Assembly: GCF_004798865.1 (NCBI RefSeq)
Contig: NW_025336480.1
Location: 16,968,980-17,032,979, forward strand
Reading direction: 5' to 3'
Source: Varanus komodoensis
Lineage: Eukaryota > Chordata > Lepidosauria > Squamata > Varanidae
DNA: 64,000 nt
The notes under the pieces were generated by a model. That model saw only the letters and a program-made list of their open reading frames with translations, was not told where the DNA came from and searched no databases. The first letter of the stretch is position 1; the number at the start of each line of letters is the position of its first letter. Shown one piece after another: positions 44,346 to 57,177 of this stretch. A program made the position numbers and the translations under genes.

Positions 44346-46865
44346 CAGAAGGGAGAAGGCCTGTGGCCTGCAACTGATCGACTTCAGGTGTCCCTAATTG
44401 TATGGGCCCAAGGCTGCGTCTCCAGCAAGAGGCCTCCGCTTCAGCGTGTGTGGAAAAAGAGGGTTTGCGTGGAGCTCAAAACTCTGAAAGTACCTTGTGG
44501 GATTTTCTGAATTCATTTCTCCTGCAGAGACCTGGTGCAACCTTTTCATTTGTGCATAGTATACCTTAGGCAACTAGAATTGTATCACTGTTCAGTACAT
44601 GCCACAAATTGTTTTGTGTGTTAGGTTTCTGATTATATATAAAAATATTGGCTCTTTCTGTATCTTTTCTTGAAGCAACATATGATTTCAGACACATACA
44701 TAGACAGAACCTGTGCCCTGTATTAGCCAGTTGGCAGGGTTACACTCAAATGGCACAACAGTAAACCCATTTCTCTTATTCAGGATCACCCTGAGAGCTT
44801 TCTCTTTCTCTCATGCATACATTCTCATCCATCTGTTCTCACATAAATGAAGCATATTCCCCACTCATCTATCATATGCATAAACACATCCATCTTTTCT
44901 CCTCTCCAAATTCCCTAATAGTCACTCTGCAGTCCTTGCCCCCACCTGTGTCACTCTGCAATGGTTTACCAAGAAGTAGCCTGTGAATAGTTAGCTGCCT
45001 TTTCTTCTAACTTCCAGCAGCTGGCAGGCACTGCAGGCCCAGGCCCAGGCCCAGGCCCAGAGGCTCTCCAGAGAACTTAGGAAGGCAGTAGCTGAAGCCT
45101 TAGCTGGCTTTGTAGCACACCCAGGCACCCTACAAAAAGCAGGTGGCAAGGGAGCAGGCAGGCAAACTTTAGCAGAGCTACATCGGAGCTGTGCCGTTCA
45201 CAGTTGCCTGCCGCACTGGGAAAGCCTGAGATAGGAGGATATTGAAGGAAATGTGTTGTTTTACATACCCATGATGTTGCTAGCCTGCTCTTTCTCCAAG
45301 GGCTTCATGCAACAGCCAGCAGCCTGGTGAATGACTTGCCCAAGGCCGCCCTTGGCTTCATGGCTGAGAGGGAGCTGAATGTTGCTTTCCCACATTCAAG
45401 CTCAACGTTTGGAAGCAGAAGTGGGAGAAATGTTCAAACGACTAACTTGAATGGAAATACTGGGAGAGTTTTTTTCCCAAATAGAGGTGATCAAACTGGC
45501 TTAGATCCAGTTAGGGAAACATTTTCACTGTAATGGATTTTAAAGGAGAAAGAGTAATGTGAATGCAGCAGAAGAGGCAGCGGGGGTGTGGGTGGGGAGG
45601 GGCTCCCTGTCACAGAATGTGCCTATTTGTCTCCTTTAGTCAAACATTTGGCATGTTCTTCCTTCCTCCCCACCCCCACCCCACTCTGAATGGTAACTTT
45701 TTCCATTGGTGGAAAGCATTAAGCACCTTCTGTCTTATCAAATGTCTCCCAGCACAAATGGCAACATGTGCCAATAATAATGTATTTTAATGAAGGAAAA
45801 GAGCGTCACCAATGTAATTTTTGTGCAACCCCCCCCCCCCTCAGTTAAACATGATATTGCTCAGGCTTAACATCTGTGCTGACTGAAAAGGTCATCGTAC
45901 CAGCAGCTACCACATCTCTAGATTCGCCATGCTAAAATGAAAATAAAATCCCACCACTGATGCCAGAGAGCAAATTCTGCCGCCATTTTATGTGTTTCCT
46001 TCATGGTGCACCTTTGCACAATGTATTTGCATAGTTGCATGAATATTGCAAGAAGCATACCAAGCTGCAGACTGGAAATCAAGCCAACATTTTCTATTGG
46101 ACAAGGGACTTGGGACTCACCCCCAATTCAGGAATCTCCTGAGATTGTAAAATGTCCAACCTTGTTTCTAATCTAATTAAATTCCTCTAACCTTCATACT
46201 GGTTTAGCTACTTAGAGCATGAGAAGTACAAGAAGCTATCCAAGATGTACTATCCATCACACTTTAAAATCCAATTGAAAGCCCACCACCCCTTTTCCAA
46301 AAATGTGCACAAGACAACAGTCTTCTCTCTGTCTGCCTGGAAACCACATTTTCATGTGGGAGTCTTTTTTCACCCAGACATAAAACTGGTCTGTGAACAT
46401 TCGAGTTCAGTTTCTTAATCTCTCTTTCCCTTCTCCTGATTAGTTCCTCCTTCCCCTCAGTTAAGTTTGTGATAATCAGTTGTTCTGCCTGCCACCCTTG
46501 CATCATTGCTCCCCTACCAATTTCAGCACAGATTAAGGAAGGACCAGAATTCTCACTTTTTCCTCTCACTCTGTCTTCTGCTCCCTCTCAGTCCTACTGC
46601 AATTCTCCCTTTCCTCTGCCTGCTTCGAAGTCACAATGTACAACTGCACCCAACATCCCTTACTTGGCTCCAGACCACAATGACTATGGAAATGCTTCTT
46701 CTGATATGAAACCTCCTGCTTCTCTTCACCAGGAGCCTCCTCCCAGAGTGGCTCAGAGGGTGACAACAAGGGTGAGGACCTTCACAGTGGCACTACCCCC
46801 CCCCCCAATGATGGAATGAACTTGGTGAGGCCCACCTGGTACCAATATTCTTATATTTCAGGACC
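44346..46865. other. Intron, unassigned, with short simple repeats
   Basis: A GGCCCA hexanucleotide run (about 4.5 units) lies at 45033-45061 and C runs at about 45830 and 46797. The stretch 45860-46060 looks unique and AT-balanced. No exon of CAMK2A was found here. Confidence 0.4.
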
Positions 46866-47140
46866 ACATTAAGACCATCCTTTACTCCCAGCCATTGGAC
46901 ACATATGATAGGTTTTTAATTAGGTCATCAAATATTGGATATGGATATGTTTGGATATTTATTTCTTCATTGGATTTATTTATTAGATTTCTTTTGACAT
47001 GTGTTTGGTCTGTTTAGTTTGCAGCTAAACTTTTTGATACTGCGCACAATATTGTAATGTTAAAGTTGTTTCCTCTTTGTAAACCATGCAGTGAACTTTG
47101 GCTATTGGGTGGTACAGAAATGTAATAAATGAAATTTCGA
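46866..47140 (+). mobile_element. L2-type 3' end, plus strand
   Basis: GTAAACCATGCAGTGAACTT followed by TGGCTATTGGGTGGTACAGA and AATGTAATAAATGAAAT is a typical L2 3' terminus in forward orientation, antisense to CAMK2A. Confidence 0.65.
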
Positions 47141-48687
47141 CAACTGGTCCCCCCGCCCCCACTGCCCTTTCTGGGAAGCCTTCTCCTGTGAGCCATTTAG
47201 TTGCTTTTTGTTTATAGTTTTGTCAGTAAAGCCCCCTTTTCAGAAATATTCTGATCTTGTCTCCATGTTATGCCTTTTCAGTATTTTACCTTGGTACTAT
47301 TCAGACTCCATAGTCAAAACCTTCCCAACACTTGGCTCTCCTGTACATCAGATGAGGCATGCTAAGTGGGGCAAGTGGCGTGGACAGGTGGGAGCCTATG
47401 TTCTGGCTGAATTGAGTCCAGGTTTCATGGGAAACAGATCGCCTAGAAGCACTTGAGCTACACATGTGCATTCCTTGGTGTTCTGGAATGTACTATGGGC
47501 TATGCACCCATTCTCTGCTGAGATCAGTTTCTCACAGGGCTGCGAGGATGAAATGGAGAGGAGGAAGATTGTATCTGAGTAACTTTGTATTCCTTGCGCA
47601 AAAAGAGGCAGAATACAAATGTGATAAATAAAAGAAGAAAGGTTGTTGTTTTTGTTATTTTAAAGCAGAGCCCTTGACCTTTTCCAGGAAGGTGCAGGTT
47701 CATGGTACACCCCACTTTCCAAGTGGAGGTAAACTATGGAACATGCCTCTTTCAGGAGGCTTCCACACACAGGGGTGTGCAATTCAAATCCTGGTCTATT
47801 TTTAGATGCTACAGGCAGTATCCAGGGGGACTGTTGCATATGTGGGACCTACTGCTTTCTCAACAGGCCTTTTGCACTTCCAAATGTAACCCCCAAATTG
47901 GCAGAAACTTTTAATTCTGTATTAGGACTGGAAATGGGTGGCTTAGCTCATTCTGGATTATTTTTCAAACCACAAAAGCTCCATTGTGCAAGCAATGGGT
48001 CCCATGAGCACAGGGACACAGCTCAACTGACCTCTGAGAGTAACGTAAAAGCTGAAGTGAAAATGAAGCTGCACATCATGATTCCCCCTCCACAGTGGCC
48101 ACTCTTTAGTCAGAAAGCCGAAGCTGCAGCATCTTCAGCTTTGACCTGAGCAGAGTAATCTACCTGCAGAGAAAGGTGTCCTGACGGTCTGTAAAGCAGC
48201 TTGGCTTTGGCTGAATGGGGGCCTCCTCAGCTATACTAAATTTTGCAATGCATGCTTACAAAACCAAGAACCGTCATCCAATATACTGTTGCTGGCAAAG
48301 CTGAGAAAGGTCATCATGCATGTAGCAAACACATTACTAACTAGAAACTACTTCTCACACTTAGCAGAGGCAAAGGGAGAAATGGGACACATCATGAAGG
48401 TATGATTAAAGTGACTACCTGGAACAGGAATCTTGCCATTGCTAGTTGGAGGGCCAAGAAAAGGTTACCATTTGTAAGGGTCACTGCTAAGGTGTTTTCA
48501 GAGATGAAGCGTAAGTAGGTGTTTGTGTTTTCTGCATGTGTAATGTTAATGGAAACCTACCTGGGTTAGAATGTAAATTCAGCTGAAGTAGGGCATAATT
48601 CCCCTTTTTCAATGGAGAAACTGAAATTGACAATTGACAATATTCAAATGAAATGTGAGAGCCTCAAAGTTGTTTTGAGAGCCCTGT
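47141..48687. other. Intron without recognised features
   Basis: About 1.5 kb. A plus-strand open frame of 137 codons at 47736-48149 has no domain that I can recognise. Confidence 0.4.
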
Positions 48688-48745
48688 TGTTGAGGAAGGG
48701 GAGAACATTTTTCTGCCTATGCATGCACAGGATTGTGCCCTTAAA
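48688..48745 (+). mobile_element. Half copy of the TTTTTCCTGTCTAAAC MITE family
   Basis: AGGAAGGGGAGAACATTTTT followed by CTGCCTATGCATGCACAGGA and TTGTGCC matches the right arm of the family. Confidence 0.4.
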
Positions 48746-48887
48746 TGACAGAAGACTTAGGGACACATTAGAAACTGTGGCTGGAACAATACAAATGAGG
48801 CAGAAGCACCCCCATAATTAGTGGAAATGGGCCTTCAGCAGATTTCACCCAACAAACCCAGTAGGCAACCCCTTTGAGGATATATAG

Positions 48888-49135
48888 TGTGGTGTAGTGG
48901 TTAAGAGCATGGGACTGGGACTCAGACGATCTGGGTTCTAGTCCCCGCTCAGCCATGGAGCCAACTGGGTGACTTTGGGCCAGTCACAGACTCTCAGCCC
49001 AGCCTACCTCACAGGGTTGTTGTTGTGGGGATAAGATGGAGGAGGAGAATGATGTAAGCTGCCTTGAACCCTTTGTAGGAAAAAGGCAGGATATAAATTG
49101 AAAAATTAATTAATTAATTAATTAATTATAGTGAC
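48888..49135 (+). mobile_element. MIR-like SINE, near full length
   Basis: The tRNA-like head GTGGTGTAGTGGTTAAGAGC holds an A box, and GGGTTCTAGTCCCCGC is the B box. The conserved core TGGGTGACTTTGGGCCAGTC follows, then CCTACCTCACAGGGTTGTTG and the LINE-type 3' part GATGTAAGCTGCCTTGAACC, ending in a TAAT run at 49105-49131. It is the best preserved SINE of the window and serves as reference for the others. Confidence 0.85.
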
Positions 49136-49399
49136 ACTGGGTCAAGGGCTGGTGTGACAGCATTCCCTCCTATTTATTTAAATGAGACAGGGAAATCAGG
49201 AATTCAGAGCATCTGTTCCCCTGTTGCCACATACACTGGAATGACTGATGCAATATAAAACAGAACCTGGTCCTCCCCACCACCAATACAGGAACCCGAC
49301 AGGGTAAGAAGGGAACTCAAATGACGAGTTGTGTGGCACAAGGCTATGTCTCTCTGGTTTCATGCTGAGCTGACCAGGGACCGGGGGGAGCGACTCTAT

Positions 49400-51470
49400 C
49401 TGGTGATGGGAAACTGTGGAGAAAGCAAGCACACTTCCCCATGTGCAATGCCGCAACAACCTCCCTTCCCACCAGTAGTCGCACATGTTCCACCCGTTCC
49501 AACAGGGTTCCCCCCACCCCTGGTTAGGTAAGGTGGGGGGAGCACAAGCCTCCATGGCTACCTTCTGACACTGACCTGTTCCCCATCCCCTGCCCCCCTT
49601 TGCCATGTGCACAGATGTGGTACCGCCTGCTAACCCTGTTTGGGAGACATCTTGTGCTGTAGCATCTCCATGGACCATGACCAAGCACACAACTCGAACC
49701 ACTAAGGCTAAACCTCCATATGCATCTGTGTTCTGCAGGAGCAGTGCTGGATGCTCAAAGCCATGCAAGCTGTCATCACCCACAGAAGCCCCCACAACCC
49801 CCAAGATGGTTGTGCACACATTGTGTGCTCCCCCTCTCCCTACATTGCAGAGGGGAAGACTGACACATGAACACTGGGTGCTGCATTTGGATAGCAACAT
49901 CCCTTCAACCACACACAGAGCTGGGCAAGATGCGGCAGGTGTTGCCTGCTGCTAGTTGCTATCTGTTTCCTCTGAGACCCCTTCAACTTCTCTCTGTCCA
50001 ACAGCTACCAATCACAGGCACTACTCAGCTGCAATCCACATGACCAGAATGCTCCTGTCTGCTCCGGCTGCAACTATCAAACTGCCTGCCTGCACCCTTG
50101 CAAAATCCTCAGCAGACACTGGATTGGTGCACATCTCACTCCAGCTCCACAAAAAGACACTGTGCCCCTCACAGCCTGCCCCAGAAGGTCTCTGTGGTGA
50201 GTGGTGGGTGCACCTGACAACCATCCATGTGCTTTTTTCCTTCCTCACAGAGGCCTCAATAAAGTTCTCTGTGACTTCAGAGACTTCAGAGCTGGTCTCA
50301 CTGAACTGAATGCTGTCCTTTGCAATTAAAGCCAGAGATCTCCACCCTGCCTTTCCAGACAGCTTGAACTGGAGTGCCCAGTTATTGGCCACACTGGCTG
50401 GCAGGGCTGGCTGGACTTGCAGAGCAAACCATCTGTAGGGGGAGATGTGACCACCCCTAGAACTGGGGTGGGGGAGCTACAGTGGGTTAAGACATGGCCC
50501 AGGAGTGGAGTCTCAAGTCTCCCACGGAAAAGCACCTCACAATGAAGAGAAGGAGACAGGCCCATGAGGGAGGAGGACAAGCAAGAGCCTCAGGAAGGGG
50601 AAGGTCAGCGAGCACAATGGAGGGAGAAGTGAGTGGGGCTAAATGCACTTCTGGTCAGGGCAGGGCAGTAGGGCACAGGGTTGGAGAACAGGGCTGTGTG
50701 TTGGCAGAGCAGAAGTGGTGCTGGTGGGCTTAAATGTTTGGGCACTGACCACAACTCTTGGTTGATTGCCAAGTGGGATTCAGTGACCTGCTGGGGGCTG
50801 GCCAATCCAATCTCATTCTGACGGACCCAACGCATGGGATGAATAATAGTGCCTATGTCTCAGCTACATCAGCATCATGGGACCTTGGCCCTGGCGGGTA
50901 TACACTGCCTACTCACCACTCACTTCCTATCACCAGAGCATCCTGGCTAGGGCTGCCTGCCTCAGGTGGAATCGTCCACCTCAGCGCCCCGTTGTAGAGC
51001 ATGGCGGGCATTGCCATGCACAATCCGGGACTCTCTCAGCCATACATGTGGACTTGCCCTGAGTGCCCCCCTCCTTACTGGGGTGTCCGTGTGCCCTACT
51101 TGACCTTTCCTTGGATTGCCCTGCTGGGCTCTGTCTCTCTTGCCCCTCAGCAGACCCACTTCACCCCATCAGGGGCCACCCGCTGTATCCGTTCAGGACC
51201 AGTGTGTGACCAGCGTGCCAGACAGGTTTCCTGGGGCAGTTCTGTGAGAGTGTGAGAGGGAGGAGGGGAGGGGCAGGTGAGGGAGGGAAGGTGGCTGGCT
51301 GGTTGTCTGCTCTGGACTGCTTGTGTTTCAGCCAAGGGGTGGGCTGGGGCACAAATTGTGACCAGTCAGGAAGCCCCCACATGTGACAGGCTTGGCCTGT
51401 CCACTAATACAGACCACAATAACCCCACCATTGACTGCATAAAGGCCTTCCCATCAATGCCACCGCTTTG
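49400..51470. other. GC-rich block of unknown nature (about 2.1 kb)
   Basis: Base composition rises well above the surrounding intron, with many CCC and GGGG words. A minus-strand frame of 238 codons (49912-49196) and several shorter ones on both strands are open, but I recognise no domain in any of them. No terminal repeats were found. After it, at 51482, TGAGACTTTTATTGTGCATT resembles a stretch at 13807 (TGAGGCTTTTATTGTGCACT), a hint that both are repeat copies. A degraded DNA transposon is possible. Confidence 0.35.
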
Positions 51471-51879
51471 AGCTTTTCTCCATGAGACTTTTATTGTGCA
51501 TTCGTGATTCCTTATTCATGGTTGTTTATGGGTCCTTAGATGCAGTCATGATGCTCCAGTGTCACTTTTGTTTTTTCAGAATACTTTATCTTTTTTTAAG
51601 AACAGGGAAAGGAGTATTATTTCTGAAAACACTGTATCTACCATGTATTTATGCTGTTCTGTTATAGCATGACACCACCTAGAGATTATGAATCAGAATA
51701 GCAAAAAGGGAGCTCAGATTTCGGTTCTGTAATGAAAACAAAAACAGATGCCGAGATAAACTCCTTTTCTCTTTCCCACACACACACTCTCCCAAGAACA
51801 ACCAAACATAAGCACTTCTTTGAGCCTAAATTCTTCTGCTCTAGCAACAACTCCAATTCCAAATAGAATCAAGTGATTT

Positions 51880-52005
51880 TAAGTTGCATGACTGTATAAA
51901 CTTTGGAGGGTGGTGTGTTTGTACCTTTTGTTAACCACCCATGGAGCCTTGGCTATTGCGTTGTATAAAATAAACAAACTCTTACTGCTGCTACAGGTAA
52001 TGATA
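51880..52005 (+). mobile_element. L2-type 3' end, plus strand
   Basis: TTGTTAACCACCCATGGAGC followed by CTTGGCTATTGCGTTGTATA and AAATAAAC is an L2-type 3' terminus in forward orientation. Confidence 0.6.
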
Positions 52006-52063
52006 ATATCCTATAATAATCATACAGGCAGGATCAGACAAGGCCATGATGGGCCCCATGATT

Positions 52064-52065
<2 letters not shown>

Positions 52066-52114
<49 letters not shown>

Positions 52115-52214
52115 NNNNNNNNNNNNNNNNNNNNNNNNNNNNNNNNNNNNNNNNNNNNNNNNNNNNNNNNNNNNNNNNNNNNNNNNNNNNNNNNNNNNNN
52201 NNNNNNNNNNNNNN

Positions 52215-52265
<51 letters not shown>

Positions 52266-52271
52266 GAGAGA
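52066..52271. repeat. (TC)n / (AG)n microsatellite around a 100-N gap
   Basis: A TC run reaches the gap from the left (52066-52114) and an AG run leaves it on the right (52215-52271, with some AC interruptions). The change of strand across the gap (52115-52214) is not what a simple unresolved TC microsatellite would give. Confidence 0.9.
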
Positions 52272-52544
52272 GTCAACAAGATACAGTGCTAATGTGCAAA
52301 AACATTTTTCACTGCATATTTTAGTGGAGCTCGTGTTTTCCTGGAAGCAAACATCTAACATTGCTTTCATGGTAAGGCACTCCACACAAGCTTCCCATTT
52401 GACAGCCAGCAGCACACAGATGCGAAGGCTTACATGCACATCACAGTGCTCTTTTGCACACGTGCAGGGAAGAGGCATGGACTGAGGTCGCTGCCTGTGC
52501 AACAGCCAAACAGGATGCACATGAACACACACTGACACAGCTCT

Positions 52545-52595
52545 CCTGAGCTTTGGTCCAGCACTCTCAACCACTACACCACACTGGCTCCACAT
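52545..52595 (-). mobile_element. MIR-like SINE head, minus strand
   Basis: From 52592 the minus strand reads GGAGCCAGTGTGGTGTAGTG followed by GTTGAGAGTGCTGGACC, the tRNA-like head of the SINE at 48888. The downstream core is not clear. Confidence 0.6.
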
Positions 52596-55500
52596 CTGTG
52601 CATTAGTGCTAATGTGAATTAGAGCAAGGGGACTGAGGGAACCAGCCAGTACAGCTAGTTTTTAAAAATGTGATTCTACCAATGAACAAGGAATGATGGA
52701 ATGGAAGATGCTTGATAATCAGTGAAGCACAGAAGGAACAGACGCAGCAAAATTCATGTATCAGTGGTACGTATCATGTTTAACATACCCAGAAAAATTC
52801 TAACTCCAATGTGACCTTTGCATATCCTTTTCTGTAGGGCAATATTTCTGAGATGGAGCGAAGGTGCTCCTCCTTCTCACTTCTGTACAAAACTTTCACT
52901 TTGTCACTGAATAACCTTGCTTCTTTGCATTTAGTGATATTTCTTCCCAATTTATTCAGCTCAGATAAAAACAACAGCTATCAACAGCAATCTCTTCTCC
53001 AGAAAAAGATTTATGAAAGCATACAGAAAAGGCGCAGGCACAGGAAAAAGGGTTTCAGGGCTGCAGTGGAGAATGGTGAATTGATTTTCCTGGTGGGGTG
53101 GAAGGATGAGGGCAATTTGAGTCTGAATATGAATCTTTCGTTAAATAGGAAAGCAGCAGGGTGTAAGGAACAGAAGTAAAGTGTTCACCGCAATCCGTGT
53201 AGCGAAGCAAACCCACACACAAAGGGACCCTGCTGGAAGCCATAGTTCTGGATCAGGTGACAGCCAGGCTTGGCATTGAGCGGGATGTGAAAGAAGGAGA
53301 CTCTTCTAGAAGCACTGGGATAGTGGAAGCAATGATGGAACGGAGACCTGGAGCTGAGTCCTGGCTCCTCTCTTAGCTGTGGGAGCCCTAGAATTATTCT
53401 GTGCCTGTTATGATGGGGACTATTAATATCCCATGCACCCAGAGGGCCAAGAGCTTAATTTGGATGAGGAGAAATAAATGTTTCATTTGTTCTCATGAAG
53501 TGGCCACTAATTCGGTTTTTTCTTTTTCTTTTTAATCCTAAAGGCTTTTTTCTCCCTCCACCTCCAGTGCTTTTGTCTTAATAGCATCTGCCTTCCCAGC
53601 AGCAGGAGAGGGGGATGTGAGAAACACTGTAAGATGATTTCTTCACAGTGGGCTCCCATCCCTGATCAGGGTAGGTGGCAGGTGGGTGGAAAGAATGATG
53701 ACAATAATGTAATTCCCATGGAAATCACCCCTGCCTTTCCGAGTTGAAGCAGCCCATACGGCTCAATGGGTCTCTATCTGTACTGTAGCTGCCTTGATCC
53801 AGGGTGGCACAGCCCTAGGCTTAGCCAAGGAAAACCCTTCCTCAAATCCCTCTTCTCATTTCCTAGGTCACATCACAGCCTTTCTTACACAAACACACTA
53901 CCTGTGATCATCACTGCAGTGATGCCAGCTTATCACCCAAAAACATTCTGAGAAGAGTAACTGTGAAGGCAATGATGCCTGCCTGTCCTTTTTGCATTTC
54001 ATTTCCATCTGACAACAGAGTTTGCATCTCCCCCGCTCCCACCTTCCCAAGCAGCACCTGCATATCAATCTGCCAACTGGAGCTTAGCACTTCACGGATC
54101 TGACGAAGTGGACAGCCATGAAAACTTCTGCCAGAATAAGAATATGTTAGTCTTTATGGTGCCACAGTACTCTTGGTTCCTTTTCTTAAACTCCTCTACC
54201 ATGAAGCTATGAGCTCCTTTGCAGGAAGGGCAGGATACTTTTTAAAAAATCGTGCCAGGCATTTGGTGCTGGCTCTGTCTACACAGCTGCCCTTCATTAT
54301 GTGCAGTGATCAGGCCAGAAATACCATCGACAGAGCAGCTCCACTTCTTTGCATAATAGCAAGCAAAATGTGTGAAGTGATAGCATCATATCGCAAGTTT
54401 CCCTATCCCACCCCACTTTGGCAGGGAAGCTTTTCATAGTTCCAGAGTTCCTTCCATCCCCAGGGAGTACTTGACCCTGATATCTAGACTTCTTTTAGTG
54501 CAATACTTCTCAACAAGAAGACAAGGAGACTTTTAGCAAAACAAAAGTGAATAAAGCCACTCTTACAGAACGGGAGGGGGAGCCCCCAACAGCTCACATT
54601 TCCCCAACTTGTAAATGTTCTCTTCCCTTTTCTGACTGGAAACTAGTTGGTTGATGGTGATGCAAAGTATTATCCTAATATGGGACTCCAGCTGAGGAAG
54701 GATGAGCTTCCTCTCTGCTATGAACTGTGAGAGGGTTATGGGAGAAAACACGCCTGCATCAGAAGTTTGAAGAAACTTGAGTGCTATTTCCTTTGAGTTA
54801 CTAATCTACACTGGGATGAAACTGAGGATTTGGATTCTCAGGAAAATGGATCCTCTTCAGTCACAAAACAGAAGGGTATGTTGTTTTACAATACAATTTG
54901 TATTGTGCACACGCACATGTGTGTGTGTGAAAAAAGGGAGGGAGGGAGGGATTGGGAAAACTCTCCCAATATTTTAAAAGTATTATATTTTAAAAATAAT
55001 AATTCATATTTTAAAATTATTATAAAGTGGTGAAGGGAAACCCCCAGCCCATATGCCTATCTATTTTTCCACTTACTTATTGCTGTCTTTAATGGAAAAA
55101 GAGAAGTCATACTGAAATCCAGCCTGGGAGCAAAGTGGCAGGTAAAGAGGGAGGTGTTTGGAAGATGTCTGCACACGGCAACCCAAGCACCACAAGTGTC
55201 TGTTTCAAATGGAATGTACATAAGACTGTGCATATGGCTGAATTTACGTATGTGTATATCTGGGGAATCAATTTTTCCCAGGCATTTGACAAAACAAATG
55301 GATAAGATCAGAAAATCTAACTCTGTTCTTTTAAAACTAGCAAAACAACAAATCAGACCAACAACCATGGCTTACCATTTATGTTTCCCTTCCCTCTGGC
55401 TAACTGCCCACTTCCTTATATCATATATTTAGCCACTCAATCCATGAAGCATATTCTAGGTTATGAGACTTGTATAAAAGAACACCAAAACTGAGCTTAT

Positions 55501-55830
55501 TGTGAGTAATACTTAGATTACATTTTTTTGTATATGTGCACTACATATAAGGGTCCAGCCCAATTCTACAAGCTGCTTCGGGTGTTCATATTTTACGTAG
55601 GAGCATCAGTGAAGCAGCATGTGAACCAAGAGTTGCCCCCGAGCCTCCAATGTGGTGTTGCAAAGACTTGATTATTTGGGGCAAAGGGATGTCTTGAGCC
55701 AAGCCTGGATTTGTAGAGATACCAGATTTCAGTGCCAGGAAGATTCGGGTCATCTGCATATGGCACACAGAAAGGGTTTATCCACATTCCAGTGACTACG
55801 GGAAAGCTTTAAGAATTTGACTACATTGAA
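52596..55830. other. Intron without recognised features (3.2 kb)
   Basis: Short TG and GGGA runs at 54905-54950. I recognise no element or exon. Some gene-regulatory DNA may lie here, but the sequence does not show it. Confidence 0.4.
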
Positions 55831-55832
55831 CA

Positions 55833-55985
55833 GCAGCCTTTCCCAACTGGTTCCTCTTCAGTTCTGGTGGACTAAAACTCCCACTATCCCCAGCCGATAC
55901 AGGTATTATTCCCACTGGCTGAAGATCATGAGAGAGGACCAAGTTGGAGAAGGATGTTACAAATTGTAGTCTGAAGAGGATCTCA
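55833..55985. mobile_element. Fold-back MITE, GACTACAACTCCCATCAT family
   Basis: CAGCCTTTCCCAACTGGTTC followed by GGTGGACTAAAACTCCCACT and ATCCCCAGCC forms the left arm; AAGTTGGAGAAGGATG and AAATTGTAGTCTGAAGAGGA form a diverged right side. Confidence 0.5.
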
Positions 55986-56013
55986 ACATTTTGCACAGCT
56001 CTTGAGAACACAT

Positions 56014-56148
56014 TAACGGTGCAACCTTATGCCTGTTTGGACAGGAAAGGTCAGGCATTTCCCAGCATTCCCCAGTCAGCATGATTGTCTGGAGGGATAC
56101 TGGGAGTTGTAGGCCTTTTTCCTGTCTAAACCTGCATAGGACTGCAAC
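56014..56148. mobile_element. Palindromic MITE, reference copy of the TTTTTCCTGTCTAAAC family
   Basis: The left arm GGTGCAACCTTATGCCTGTT followed by TGGACAGGAAA is the inverted copy of the right arm TTTCCTGTCTAAACCTGCAT followed by AGGACTGCAAC. Inside, GCATTTCCCAGCATTCCCCA faces TGGGAGTTGTAGGCC. It is about 135 bp without coding capacity. At least seven related copies or half copies occur in this window. Confidence 0.65.
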
Positions 56149-57074
56149 TTCAGTATCTCATCTCTGGTGATGGATATGCCTTCACTGGAACTGATGTCCC
56201 TGAAAATGCTCAGTTGGGGGCCCTTTAAATATTCCTTGTAACAACATCAGAGCTGTTTTTCTGTAAACAGCTTTGAGGCATCTCAACAAAACTGTGTTTA
56301 CATCCAGGGGGAGAGCTTTAGTTCACCCAAGCCTGCAGAAGTAAACGCAAGTGCTGGCAAAGTGGGGTGGATCTGGGGAGAGACTGTGCCGCAGAGGCAG
56401 GCAAAGCCTGTGTATCACGGAACCAGAATAGTCTTTCTGCAAAGGTTGTGTGTTCAGGAAGTAAACAGAGACATGTGTGCTCAAGAGCATATTGCCTGAA
56501 GAGCTGCGTACTGCGATTGGTATTCACAGAGTCCATATTTCAGTTCGCATGTGGGTGGCTGAGTGGGTGAGGTGTACCTGCTGGCATTCAGACATGACTG
56601 CGCCTTGAGGGCAAGTGTTCTCTTTTGCTCGCTTGTGCCATGTCTTCTCAACGAGATCCCTCCACCCAGCTTCCTCTGAGAACAGATGCAGAGTAGAGAT
56701 GCAGTCCATAGAAAGGTACAGTGGCAAAGGGCCAAACTAGATGTAATGTTAAAGGCATCATTGCGTTTAACATGCATGGATTTTAACAAGCAAACCACAT
56801 CCAGTGGGAGAACCCAAAATCATTGGATGGCAAAGCAGGAATTTGACCCTCTTCCCTCTTGCTGAAGTCTTGAGGGAAAGCTCTCTTCTGAAGCTGCTAT
56901 TTGCATCAGGAAGAGATCCTCACTGGTACCAAATTAGCTTGGCCCAATTGGACTTCTAAAACAAGTTTAGGCTTCCCTCCCCTGAATGAACCTCCCTCCG
57001 GCATTGTGTACAAAGATAGCCTTTCTACCAGTCTTGCCAAGGGATTTTTGACACGTTCATGGCCTTTTCTGTTG
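56149..57074. other. Intron without recognised features
   Basis: About 0.9 kb. Nothing recognised. Confidence 0.4.
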
Positions 57075-57177
57075 TCTGGGTTCAGACAAATTGCTCAGCC
57101 ATGGTGGACCTACAAGCCATGGTTAACTGGAGTGGTTTATAAACCACCCTGTGTGAAGAACCTGTGTTCAGATGACC
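57075..57177. mobile_element. Palindromic MITE-like element, GGTTCAGACAACA family
   Basis: CTGGGTTCAGACAAATTGCT on the left and GAAGAACCTGTGTTCAGATG on the right are imperfect inverted arms around GCCATGGT and CCATGGTT words. Confidence 0.5.

Noticed and set aside
48888-48970. A functional tRNA gene in the SINE head
   Set aside because: A- and B-box-like words are present, but the sequence continues into a MIR core and LINE-type tail and does not fold as a full tRNA.
49196-49912. 238-codon open frame on the minus strand as a gene
   Set aside because: No recognisable domain, no coding neighbour, overlapping open frames on the other strand, and GC-rich DNA that makes stops rare. Kept only as part of the unassigned GC-rich block.
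52034-52595. Open frames across the second gap
   Set aside because: They translate N and TC/AG repeats and have no biological support.
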